Assembly (NCBI GenBank): GCA_965223405.1
Contig: CBDCWO010000006.1
Location: 1,612,001-1,676,000, forward strand
Source: CBDCWO01 sp965223405
GTDB lineage: Bacteria; Bacteroidota; Bacteroidia; Chitinophagales; Saprospiraceae
Direction: 5' to 3'
Length of the DNA stretch: 64,000 nt
Position 1 is the first letter of the stretch. Each line of letters opens with the position of its first letter. The translations under genes and the position numbers were made by a program. Of the stretch, positions 41,723 to 50,178 are shown one piece after another. Under the pieces are notes generated by a model that worked only from the letters and a program-made list of their open reading frames with translations, did no database searches and was not told where the DNA came from.

Positions 41723-43912
41723 TTACTGATCTCCCAGTTGATATCGGACCACCGCTCTTTTCTCCACATCCTCTCGATAATAGGCCACATCTTTAAAGTG
41801 GACGTCCACATAGCGCTGAGCCTGATCAAAGAAATGCGGAGAATCCGAATCACCACTTTGTCCACCGGCTAAGATGGATTTGGCTTTGACCCGCTCCCCA
41901 AATTCAACCACAGCTACAAAACTGTTGCCACTAGTACCATAAATCCGTTTGGTGTTATACGGTCTGGCTCCATAAGAAGCCAGTGCACCCCATCGGCCGG
42001 AGGCCATTCCTACCGGCAAGCTTGGTTCTTCATCATCAAACGTGTGCTTAATTTGTCCGGTTAGACGCTGAAATCGATTGATTTCTCCCCAGGGAGTATT
42101 CCAGTCACCAAAATCTTCTTGTAATTTTTCTATCGTCTGTTTAAAAATTTTCAATCTTTCTTCTTTTGGCGATCCGGTTCCATAATAGTCCATTCTTTCC
42201 ATAAAATTCATTCCTGAAGGTCTAGTGCCCTCTCTCATGTATTGAAGTCCATAAAAGTGGGCCAATGACATCGCAACCGATTCTTTGGAAACGATAAAGT
42301 CCCATTTTCGTAAAACATCAATAGCTTCCCTGATATTGGAATCCTCATCATTTGCCTGGTCATACGCTCGGATTAATCCGGGAATGAGATTTTCAAACCC
42401 TGGAAGATATGGGTCGTACGCCAGATCGATTAATTTATCTAAGGTTAAATCCCGGGCATTATTTAATACCCTTATGGCATGGGTACCTCTGAATGTCTCA
42501 TTGTTCAACGACATATAAGCCGGGTAGTCCTCTATTTTGGGGCTGTATTCACCTGCTGCCGTGAAAGGTGTTGAATTGCAATTCTGTATCCAACCATTAG
42601 GAGGATTAAATACAGTAATTATTTCATCGACCGTATGTAGTCCCTGCCAATCAGTAGCGGGATTACTGCCATCTACAGGTTTTGAAAAATCATAGGTTGT
42701 ATCTCTTCGAGGAATAAAGTTTCCATGATAATAAGCAATAATTCCTTCGGAATCAGCAAATACTGTATTGTTGGAAGAATTGGTTCGCATATCCATCATC
42801 CTTCTAAATTCGGCATGATTTTTCAATTTAGTACGTGTGAAGGATTGAATTAGTGCATTGACCGGATCCCACATCATCGCAGTTGCAATCCAACCTGTAT
42901 CGGATGCAGCGGTAATAGGTCCATGATGGGTTCTAAACATGGTAAACCTCTTTGTTTTAATACTTTCTTCACTAGAATACCTTAAATCCACCTCTAGGGA
43001 TTCAACCGGTCTTAATTCATTGCCATAAACATATTTATACCCTTCACGGGAATGGATAATTGATTCTGAATATTCATCCATCACATCAGTGAACGTTGAG
43101 GTATGCATCCATCCTGTGTTTTCATTAAATCCCTGATAAATAAAAAACTGCCCCCAGGTCACCGCTCCATATGCATTTAATCCTTCTTCACTCACCATAT
43201 GAACCTCCCCCCGAAAATAAAATGAAGTATGTGGATTGATTAATAACATGGCATTTCCGGACTGAGTTAAATTTCCAGCAATGGCAAAACCATTTGAACC
43301 CACCGGTTCTTCTAAATTCGCACGAATTAAACCTTCATGAACCTCACGAGACGCAGGTCTTGGTTCTTCGCCATAGAATTCCCTAATCTTGCGTGTGGAT
43401 ACTCTTTCGATATCCCCACCGATCGATCCTTCACTAAAATACATCGGCATCCAGGGCTCGAAATGAGTAATTAATTTGGGTTTTACTTCGGGATGAGTTG
43501 CCAAATAATAGTTAATTCCATCCGCTAAAGCGTAACATAATTCCTGCAACCAGGGTGGGCTTTTTTTCAAATTTGCCATTGCTTCGCTCCGGGTCATAAA
43601 TAAACGGGCTCTCAAATCACTGTACAAGGCCGACTCCCCTTCAATTTCAGCTAAACGTCCTATCGCCCAAATGTAGTTTTGTTCAACCCGATTGAAGTCA
43701 TCTTCACACTGAGCATATAGCAATCCAAACACCGCGTCTGCATCAGTTTTTCCATAAATATGAGGAACACCAAAATCATCCCGGAATATTTCGGTGTTGG
43801 CTGCATGTCTTTCCCACCGGGCTTTTTCGGAATTTTCATAGTGCTTTGACCGATAACACCCTGTAATTAAGAGTAATAAGATCAGACCTAGTGCTTCAGA
43901 AAGTAATTTCAT
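41723..43912 (-). CDS. Penicillin acylase family lipoprotein (N-terminal nucleophile hydrolase)
   Basis: 729 residues. The N-terminus is a lipoprotein signal with lipobox LITGC (Cys19). The family's self-cleavage site and nucleophile is Ser206 in VGSNGFAIAG, after which NAMLLINPHTSFYF and WGQFFIYQGFNENTGWMHT are well conserved with acyl-homoserine-lactone and aculeacin-type acylases. The preceding 205 residues would form the alpha chain and linker. These enzymes hydrolyse amides of N-acyl compounds in the periplasm; the actual substrate (a lactam, an acylated amino acid or an AHL) cannot be told. It is the last gene in a minus-strand run with the tricorn homologue. Confidence 0.9.
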   Translation of the reverse strand: MKLLSEALGLILLLLITGCYRSKHYENSEKARWERHAANTEIFRDDFGVPHIYGKTDADAVFGLLYAQCEDDFNRVEQNYIWAIGRLAEIEGESALYSDLRARLFMTRSEAMANLKKSPPWLQELCYALADGINYYLATHPEVKPKLITHFEPWMPMYFSEGSIGGDIERVSTRKIREFYGEEPRPASREVHEGLIRANLEEPVGSNGFAIAGNLTQSGNAMLLINPHTSFYFRGEVHMVSEEGLNAYGAVTWGQFFIYQGFNENTGWMHTSTFTDVMDEYSESIIHSREGYKYVYGNELRPVESLEVDLRYSSEESIKTKRFTMFRTHHGPITAASDTGWIATAMMWDPVNALIQSFTRTKLKNHAEFRRMMDMRTNSSNNTVFADSEGIIAYYHGNFIPRRDTTYDFSKPVDGSNPATDWQGLHTVDEIITVFNPPNGWIQNCNSTPFTAAGEYSPKIEDYPAYMSLNNETFRGTHAIRVLNNARDLTLDKLIDLAYDPYLPGFENLIPGLIRAYDQANDEDSNIREAIDVLRKWDFIVSKESVAMSLAHFYGLQYMREGTRPSGMNFMERMDYYGTGSPKEERLKIFKQTIEKLQEDFGDWNTPWGEINRFQRLTGQIKHTFDDEEPSLPVGMASGRWGALASYGARPYNTKRIYGTSGNSFVAVVEFGERVKAKSILAGGQSGDSDSPHFFDQAQRYVDVHFKDVAYYREDVEKRAVVRYQLGDQ

Positions 43913-43991
43913 GAATAATTGTTTTGGCCATCATGGAGATTCGTGGTATTAAACTAGTAGCTAATAGATTCACCGGCGGATATTGGACAAT

Positions 43992-44246
43992 CTATGGCAA
44001 AATTAGTGAAATGAAAACAATTGTGATAAAAACAAAAATAAAATCCACATAAAGCTCAATTCCTGCCTGCTGGTAAGTGGGTTTCATTACTACGTTATTG
44101 AGCCCAATGGTAAACCAAACCAACCTGTGCCTGGCAGGTTTATTTGGTTTCTTCGATACTGCGAAATAAATTTCGCAGACCAATGGGTCACCTTTATCGT
44201 TATACCCTGCAATTACTTCGTTTCTGGAAGCACTAGGTTTTTTCAC
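43992..44246 (-). CDS. Small C-terminally anchored membrane protein, hypothetical
   Basis: 84 residues from a GTG at 44246, nine bases after the stop of the tricorn homologue on the same strand. The first 60 residues are soluble and basic (SASRNEVIAGYNDKGDP, KKPNKPARHRLVWF), and the last 20 form one hydrophobic helix (ELYVDFIFVFITIVFISLIL) ending at the C-terminus. No family recognised. The tight spacing supports a real gene, but the GTG start and short length leave a clear chance of a spurious frame. Confidence 0.4.
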   Translation of the reverse strand: MKKPSASRNEVIAGYNDKGDPLVCEIYFAVSKKPNKPARHRLVWFTIGLNNVVMKPTYQQAGIELYVDFIFVFITIVFISLILP

Positions 44247-44255
44247 ACTGGAGTA

Positions 44256-47200
44256 TTATTTATTGTTAAAAGACTTATCCGGATAAGGGGGTACCGGAGG
44301 CACTTGCCGGGGGTCTTTGGCAATCAGCATTTTTAAATGCTCTATAGCTGCTTCTAGTTGTGCATCTTCCCCTTTAAAGGTCGCATGGGGCAAATTATCC
44401 ACGACGATATCCGGCTCAAATCCATGTCCTTCAATTAACCAGGTTCCATCCGATCCGTATACACCCATCATCGGTGCCCGGGCCAGACCTCCATCAGTTA
44501 GCCGGTTGGCACTGCTAAGCCAGATTTCACCTCCCCAGGTACGGGTACCAATGGCAGTTCCCAATCCTAATTTTTTGAAACCATCAGCAAAAGCCTCTCC
44601 GTCAGAGGCCGTGTTGGCATCTACCAGTATGACGATATGTCCACGAAAAGCATATTGCATATTCCAATAGGGCTTTCCAGATCTGCTTTTCCAATACATC
44701 CAGGCCTTTCTCAATAGTTTTTCTAAAATAAAACTTTCAATATTGCCTCCCCGGTTATGTCGGACGTCTATTATTAATCCAGGCCGGTCAAAGACCGGAT
44801 AAAACTCGCGATACCAATGGTTCAGGTCATTGCTCCCCATCGCCCGCAGATGGACATATCCTACTTTATTTCCGGTCTCTTTTTCCACGTGAAGCCGGCG
44901 CGAATATTCCCAATCTCGGTATCGAAGCGAATATGGACTCCCGATCGGTTTTACAATTACTTCTCGTTTAGAATCTCCACTGAGAAGATTTAGTCTGACC
45001 TGTTTACCTACCTGGTTTCGAATTAAAGCTCCAATATCCACTTCGGATAGTGTGGGTTTACCATTTATGTGGGTAATTACATCCCCTGTCTTAATATCTA
45101 AGTAAGGATCATCTAATGGTGATTTTTCATGTGGATAATCGGGGTCTGCCTTATATATGTAATCAATTTGATACCCACCGGCCGTTTCATTTCTGGTAAA
45201 TATTGCACCCAAACTAGCTACCGGTATATTGAGACCATCATTGCGTAGATCACCTCCTCTAACGCTCGTATGAAGTGCTGATAATTCACCTACAAATCTG
45301 CCAATTAAATCGGATAATTCTTCCCTGGTAGTTACTCGATCCACCAAAGGTAGGTATTTTGTATACATGGCATCCCAATTAACGCCATGCATATTCTTAT
45401 CGTAAAAATAATCTCTTTCCATCCGCCAGGCATCAGTAAATATTTGAGTCCAATCTTCTTTAGGGGTGATGGCAAACCGCCATCCATTCAAGTTAATTCT
45501 GCTGTCATCAAGATTGCTTACTTTTCCAGTACCCGCATTGATCATATAATAGTTGTTTTGCTTTCGAACCAACAATTTCTTGCGATCGTCGGTGAGGACA
45601 AAACTGGAAACTTCGTCAAGCATGTGCTTAATTTCTACATTCTCATTATCAATTTTCACCACTGCTAGGTGTGTTTTCGCATTGACCCCGGTAGATCTAC
45701 TCAGCGTATAAATAGCATTATCAGTCACTGCCAGATTGCGATAATTACCAGGTTTTATGGGAACTTCTATAATACGATCTCTCAATCCATCCAGGTCAAT
45801 CAGCACTTTTGCTTTTCCATTTTTTGGATCCGATTCTTTGCGATCTGATTCGCTTGGTTGCATTAATTCGTCATTAGGGCGAAATGGCGATCGAATTCCT
45901 TTTTGTAATGGAATGTGATATAATTTTTCACTGGCATCAAAATAGGGCTCCGGTTGACGAGGACCCCAGGGTGATCCTACCAATGTATAAAAATTTCGAT
46001 CGGATAAGAAATAAATAAATTTACCGTCTGGGCTCCATTGAGGGCTATAACTATTGGCGCGATCGGTGGTTAAGGGAACGCTTTCACCAGAATCAAGATT
46101 GAAAAGATGTATCCGTGCCATCGTATTATCGGCTCGTTGGACAAAGGCAATCCATTTACTGTCAGGGGACCAACTAAAAGACCCAATTCCCTCATCGTTA
46201 GTGGAAATTTTTTGACTTATTCCACTGGACATGTTCAACACATACATAGTATTGCCCAGATCACGATATGCCAACCAGTGCCCATCTGAGGAGGGCACTC
46301 CTCCGAACCTTAGAATATTTCCATCATTGGTAATTTCTTTAATAGCACCGATTCCACTTGCAGGTAGTTTAACGAATTCAAACTCACTACTTTCATCCGA
46401 TAGTACAATTATTTCGCTACCGTCTGAAGAAAATCGGGCATCCCGGTAGCGGTTCTGATTTTTATCGGTAAATTCAACCGTCCTACCGGCTTCCACAGGG
46501 ACAACAAATACGCGCCCTCTAGCAGTGATTACAACCCTTTTACCTTGGGGGTCGGGCTGAATTGAAGTAATATAATTTTGTGGCTTCTCCACCCATTTCT
46601 CTCTGAGTTGATCCTGGTCAGTAACCAAAAATATCTCAATCTTTTTCGTGATTCCAGAATCTAAATCCAGATGCCACAGATCTGCACCTAATTGATAGAC
46701 TACATTTCCCTGTGCAATAGTTGCTTCTCTGACATCAAAGCCGGTATGATTGGTATGTTGAATTAAATTATTACCTTCTTCATCCATCGACCAGATATTC
46801 ATAATACCATCGCGATCAGAAATAAAATAAACCCTACCGTTGTACCACTTGGGGTGATGGCTTTCGCCGGGATAATCGACGGTTAACTTAATGGCTTCAG
46901 GGCTTCCAAGAGTATATTTCCAAATTTGCCTTGCTGTACCTCCCTTGTATCGTTTCGTGACATTGCCATGATAAGAAGGTCTGACAAAATAAACGGTCGT
47001 TCCGGAATCGTCAAATGAGGCCTCGCTGGCCTGGCTTAGTGGAATTCGTTTTTTCTTTTTGGATTGCATATCTATCATAACCAACTGGCGATCCGGAAGT
47101 GTAGAGTAAGCTCTGGTATCATAGATTATTTCACCATCAGATGTCCAGCCATTGACCATTGAAAAATCTGACTCATAGGTCCATCTGGTGGGGAGACCAC

Positions 47201-47510
47201 CGGTAATGGGCATAGTATACACTTCCGAGGGGCCTTCATAACTGGCCGTAAAGGCAATGGTTGAACCGTCCGGAGAAATAGCCGGAAATCGTTCTTCTTC
47301 AGCATGAGTAGTCAACCGTAGAGCAAATCCTCCATGTAAGGAAACAGACCAAAGGTCACCTTCGGCACAAAATATTATAGTGCTTCCATGTAAAGTGGGA
47401 AACCGATAATATCCTTCAACATGCTGTGCTTCTAATGCCGGCATAATTGGAAGTAAATAAAGTAGCAATGTGAATGACAATTGAAAGCTTGAGCCAAGTT
47501 TAATCTTCAT
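44256..47510 (-). CDS. Tricorn protease homologue (S41 family, beta-propeller plus PDZ)
   Basis: 1084 residues, similar in length and domain order to archaeal tricorn protease: a signal peptide (ending near ALEAQ), an N-terminal six- and seven-bladed propeller region with many WDG/SPDG repeats (ISPDGSTIAF, WSPDSKWIAF, WSPDGKFIYF), a core domain with AWRMERDYFYDKNMHGVNW, a PDZ region (IKTGDVITHINGKP) and the S41 catalytic domain (VIDVRHNRGGNI-like LIIDVRHNRGGNIESF, with the nucleophile in TASDGEAF near residue 970). It degrades peptides, here in the periplasm because of its signal sequence. Family recognition is strong; catalytic residues other than Ser were not individually verified. Confidence 0.92.
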   Translation of the reverse strand: MKIKLGSSFQLSFTLLLYLLPIMPALEAQHVEGYYRFPTLHGSTIIFCAEGDLWSVSLHGGFALRLTTHAEEERFPAISPDGSTIAFTASYEGPSEVYTMPITGGLPTRWTYESDFSMVNGWTSDGEIIYDTRAYSTLPDRQLVMIDMQSKKKKRIPLSQASEASFDDSGTTVYFVRPSYHGNVTKRYKGGTARQIWKYTLGSPEAIKLTVDYPGESHHPKWYNGRVYFISDRDGIMNIWSMDEEGNNLIQHTNHTGFDVREATIAQGNVVYQLGADLWHLDLDSGITKKIEIFLVTDQDQLREKWVEKPQNYITSIQPDPQGKRVVITARGRVFVVPVEAGRTVEFTDKNQNRYRDARFSSDGSEIIVLSDESSEFEFVKLPASGIGAIKEITNDGNILRFGGVPSSDGHWLAYRDLGNTMYVLNMSSGISQKISTNDEGIGSFSWSPDSKWIAFVQRADNTMARIHLFNLDSGESVPLTTDRANSYSPQWSPDGKFIYFLSDRNFYTLVGSPWGPRQPEPYFDASEKLYHIPLQKGIRSPFRPNDELMQPSESDRKESDPKNGKAKVLIDLDGLRDRIIEVPIKPGNYRNLAVTDNAIYTLSRSTGVNAKTHLAVVKIDNENVEIKHMLDEVSSFVLTDDRKKLLVRKQNNYYMINAGTGKVSNLDDSRINLNGWRFAITPKEDWTQIFTDAWRMERDYFYDKNMHGVNWDAMYTKYLPLVDRVTTREELSDLIGRFVGELSALHTSVRGGDLRNDGLNIPVASLGAIFTRNETAGGYQIDYIYKADPDYPHEKSPLDDPYLDIKTGDVITHINGKPTLSEVDIGALIRNQVGKQVRLNLLSGDSKREVIVKPIGSPYSLRYRDWEYSRRLHVEKETGNKVGYVHLRAMGSNDLNHWYREFYPVFDRPGLIIDVRHNRGGNIESFILEKLLRKAWMYWKSRSGKPYWNMQYAFRGHIVILVDANTASDGEAFADGFKKLGLGTAIGTRTWGGEIWLSSANRLTDGGLARAPMMGVYGSDGTWLIEGHGFEPDIVVDNLPHATFKGEDAQLEAAIEHLKMLIAKDPRQVPPVPPYPDKSFNNK

Positions 47511-47555
47511 GATTTAGGTTTTTATTCACTAGATTTTAAACAACTATGAGTAGAA

Positions 47556-47563
47556 CAAAAATA
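47556..47563 (-). promoter_or_regulatory. Candidate -7 element of the tricorn homologue gene (TATTTTTG)
   Basis: Exact TAnnTTTG match on the minus strand, about 46 bases ahead of the ATG at 47510. No TTG is present 17-23 bases upstream. The same octamer stands ahead of two other minus-strand genes in this window. Confidence 0.35.
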
Positions 47564-47629
47564 TCCCCCCCTCTAATAGGTATTAAATAAATATTGTTAT
47601 TCTCTGCCTGAGTTGATCCATAAATGTAC

Positions 47630-47654
47630 AAAAAAGAGGCTATAGAATAGCCTC
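47630..47654 (-). terminator. Intrinsic terminator of the GIN-domain lipoprotein gene
   Basis: Perfect 8-bp stem (GAGGCTAT / ATAGCCTC) with a 3-base loop, followed on the minus strand by a six-T run. It lies 53 bases after the stop of the gene at 47707-48429 and separates it from the tricorn gene. Confidence 0.8.
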
Positions 47655-47706
47655 TGAATGAACAACTTGTACATTGGAAGAATAGCTTACAAAGCCACTA
47701 AATAAT

Positions 47707-48429
47707 TTATTGTTTAATGATCTCCGATCCACCGGAAAGTTTTTGTTTGGTTACGATACCATCTCCTTTATAATAAACACGCGACCCCCCACTTGCATCT
47801 ACTTCCAGCTGATCATTTACCGTGATCGTAACTGTGCTGGCTCCATTTAGTTTGGTTTCAAGTTTTTCAGTTTGAAAATCAAAAGTATCCATTTCCGAGC
47901 CGCCGGTTGCATTGATTTCACAGGTGCTGCTTTTACCTGCGATTTTAAGTTTGGATGCACCTGACAAATTTGCATCAAAATGGTTACAGTCAATATGCCC
48001 GGTCAATGAACTTGCGCCGGCTATCTCAACTTTAGCATTGGTGGTATTCCAATCATTCACCAAATTTATATTTGCAGCTCCAATAGCTTCAATTTTGGAA
48101 AACTTGTCCGTGGTAAGATATACCTTTAATACTGCATTCATTCCTTTGAGCTGAGTGTGATCCTCTAACTTAATTCGCAACCGGTTATTATCTTGTGTTA
48201 CTTCGATATGGGAATGTAAGTTGTCGCTGGCTTCAATGCGTAGTTCTTGGTGTGAATCAGAAAAATTAACAAACACTGTAAATGGATCATTAATTTGCAA
48301 TTCTTCAAAATCCTGGAGTTCAAAAGTACGTGCGGTAACCTGATCGGAAGGAATAATTTCTTCCTTAGTACAAGCTGTAAAGAACATAACTGAAATAAGA
48401 ACAAAAGAAAAAAAGGTTTGAGTTTTCAT
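47707..48429 (-). CDS. Head-GIN domain (DUF2807) lipoprotein
   Basis: 240 residues. Lipoprotein signal with lipobox FFTAC (Cys20). The mature protein is a DUF2807 beta-helix: regularly spaced turns such as AIGAANI, IAGASSL, LSGASKL, ATGGSEM, LNGASTV, ASGGSRV and LSGGSEI, about 20 residues apart. The family is widespread in Bacteroidota and predicted to be adhesive or envelope-structural; no activity is established that I can name. A similar protein is encoded at 62.5 kb. A terminator follows. Confidence 0.88.
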   Translation of the reverse strand: MKTQTFFSFVLISVMFFTACTKEEIIPSDQVTARTFELQDFEELQINDPFTVFVNFSDSHQELRIEASDNLHSHIEVTQDNNRLRIKLEDHTQLKGMNAVLKVYLTTDKFSKIEAIGAANINLVNDWNTTNAKVEIAGASSLTGHIDCNHFDANLSGASKLKIAGKSSTCEINATGGSEMDTFDFQTEKLETKLNGASTVTITVNDQLEVDASGGSRVYYKGDGIVTKQKLSGGSEIIKQ

Positions 48430-48513
48430 GATTACTAGTTTAATGTTTTATAATTTTTGTTTTTGATTAAAATCATACCGCAATATTCAGTATTAGAGAT
48501 TTTTAAATCGACC

Positions 48514-48534
48514 GAATAAATAAAGTCGAACTCA
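48514..48534. repeat. Partial copy of the repeat end, right-end orientation
   Basis: GAATAAAT, three unrelated bases and GTCGAACTCA reproduce the outer half of the right inverted repeat at 48869-48899 with a two-base gap, but the terminal GGTT is replaced by TTC. It is probably a decayed copy of the same repeat end. Confidence 0.45.
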
Positions 48535-48668
48535 TTCAAGACCAAAAAATCCGTTCGACATTTTCAAGACAAAGTTTGACTTTTTTGTAACGCACTGATT
48601 TTGTGATACTTATGAAGATGTTTAGAGGAAATGGTTTTTTTCTTGGCCAATCACAAATAGAATGTATT

Positions 48669-48899
48669 AACCTGAGTTCGACTAATGATTTGATCACAGA
48701 AGTCATTGAAATAGTGAGATTTAGACAAGAAAAATGCAGTAATAGCAGCGCTATTTGCAAGGCTTTTATTGGCTAAAGATTGCTGTTTCAATGGCTTTAA
48801 CCTTAAAAATCAGTTAATAATCAAAAGATCAACTAATTTGAATTTATAAATATATGACTATCAGCTTACTGTGAATAAATGATTGGTCGAACTCAGGTT
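48669..48899. mobile_element. MITE-like element or insertion-sequence remnant with 31-bp terminal inverted repeats
   Basis: The left end (48669-48699, starting AACCTGAGTTCGAC) and the right end (48869-48899, ending GTCGAACTCAGGTT) are inverted repeats of 31 bases with 27 matches. The element is 231 bp. ATT stands outside both ends and could be a 3-bp target duplication. The interior has no credible coding frame, so if mobile it would depend on a transposase elsewhere. Within the 742-bp gap 48430-49171 this is the only structured segment other than related repeat ends at 48514-48534 and 48918-48935. The rest of the gap, to 49171, contains only a less AT-rich stretch (48940-49110). Confidence 0.55.
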
Positions 48900-48917
48900 A
48901 TTAATCATTTTCGGCCA

Positions 48918-48935
48918 ATTAATAACCTGAGTTCG
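48918..48935. repeat. Inverted repeat copy paired with 48888-48905
   Basis: This 18-base segment (ATTAATAACCTGAGTTCG) is the perfect reverse complement of 48888-48905, separated by 12 bases. It begins like the left end of the 231-bp element but diverges after TTCG, so it may be the edge of a second, lost element or one arm of a hairpin. Confidence 0.6.
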
Positions 48936-49117
48936 CTTATTATACCGAAGTACCTGCCCATGTGGCGACGCGGATAACTCTGGTTTAAATATCCGTACGA
49001 GACTTTGACTGCGCGAAATCCGTAGAAGACTGCAGCAATCAGGCGATTTTCTGAAGGTTTTCTGCATTAATTCGAAGGAAATCAATCTACCGGAGTGAAC
49101 GACGCATAGACACGGGG

Positions 49118-49151
49118 CAATGGATAAAGGAATTCTCCAGACAATGGATAA
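49118..49151. repeat. Short direct repeat (CAATGGATAA, two copies)
   Basis: CAATGGATAA occurs at 49118-49127 and 49142-49151, 24 bases apart, just downstream of the TraB-like gene stop. No function can be given. Confidence 0.4.
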
Positions 49152-49171
49152 GATTGTGAGTAATATGAATG

Positions 49172-50062
49172 TTAATGATCAGTACTTTGGATGGCCGCTT
49201 TCAAAGTACCTTCAATTCTGGGAGCATGACTGGTACCCATAACAACAAACACTTTCTTACCTTTCGCCATCAGCTCTAAGATAATGTTGAGCATATATTC
49301 ATCCCTGGCCAGATTGGAATCATTCCAGATGTTATTAAGATACCCCTCCGGGTACCCCGTTCCGGGTGGGTAGTCTCGCCAACCAACATCAGGAAAGTCT
49401 TGCTTCCATTTTTTGTCTAATTCCTGCCATGACCTAAATATTCCTTTCAATTGAGGATAGTCTGCTCGGCTATCCAAATAATCCTGTAGTCTCGCTTCTG
49501 GGTCGTCATATTTGCCATACCTCATGTTTCCAATATAAGGTCTGAACGTATAAAACATGACCAGTTCTTCTGCTGGATATTTTTGCAATAAGGTATTTAT
49601 TTCAAATTCTCTTATCGGCTCCCACGTGTACAACTCAATACCTTTCTTATGTGCAAGACTTGTAACTAATCCACCTTCACCTAATTCCAGAATAGGATCT
49701 TGAAACCAGGATATCAAATTTCCAACTCGTCCTTCAACAAGTACGATATCCGGATTAAAATTTGTCCAATGTAATTTTACCGAATCAAGATGTGGATGTT
49801 CAACGTCTTTGGTATGTGTAACACCGCACACCAACACGGCACCACCACTCTTGTTTTGTATAGTATAGATATAAGGTCTCCGATGTGTATCCCAGATTTC
49901 CTTATAAGCTTCCATATCCATTATTGGAACTTCAAATTCTGCCTTTGACTCAATTTTATAATAAGGTGCCAATGTCCAAATGACATTGAAATGCCAAAGC
50001 ATGGCAACTAGAAGTATGAATGCAACAATTAAAGCGAGAAAGCCATATAGTATCTTTTTCAT
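49172..50062 (-). CDS. TraB/GumN (TIKI/ChaN-like) family membrane-anchored protein
   Basis: 296 residues. One N-terminal membrane helix (residues 4-25) anchors an extracytoplasmic domain. The fold markers of the TraB/PrgY/GumN group of the erythromycin-esterase-like superfamily are visible: GGAVLVCGVTHTKDVEHPHL, then PDIVLVEGRVG, a central helical region, and the C-terminal pair ARDEYMLNII and VFVVMGTSHAPRIEG. Some relatives are metalloproteases (Tiki), others bind haem; metal-binding residues would be the His and Glu residues of the first two motifs. Substrate unknown. Confidence 0.7.
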   Translation of the reverse strand: MKKILYGFLALIVAFILLVAMLWHFNVIWTLAPYYKIESKAEFEVPIMDMEAYKEIWDTHRRPYIYTIQNKSGGAVLVCGVTHTKDVEHPHLDSVKLHWTNFNPDIVLVEGRVGNLISWFQDPILELGEGGLVTSLAHKKGIELYTWEPIREFEINTLLQKYPAEELVMFYTFRPYIGNMRYGKYDDPEARLQDYLDSRADYPQLKGIFRSWQELDKKWKQDFPDVGWRDYPPGTGYPEGYLNNIWNDSNLARDEYMLNIILELMAKGKKVFVVMGTSHAPRIEGTLKAAIQSTDH

Positions 50063-50178
50063 ACTACATTGGTTTGATTCTTTCGGATGTTTCGTATGCT
50101 AATATATTGTTTCTATTTTGTATCCTGCCCAGAAATCTCTGGGAATCTTAAGGTGAGGAATCACCTAAATTGTAGATT

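Noticed and set aside
48536..49085. Two 74-residue minus-strand frames as transposase remnants
   Set aside because: They have no transposase motif; the inverted repeats force parts of both frames to resemble each other (VELRLI...). I treat the DNA as repeat ends, not coding.
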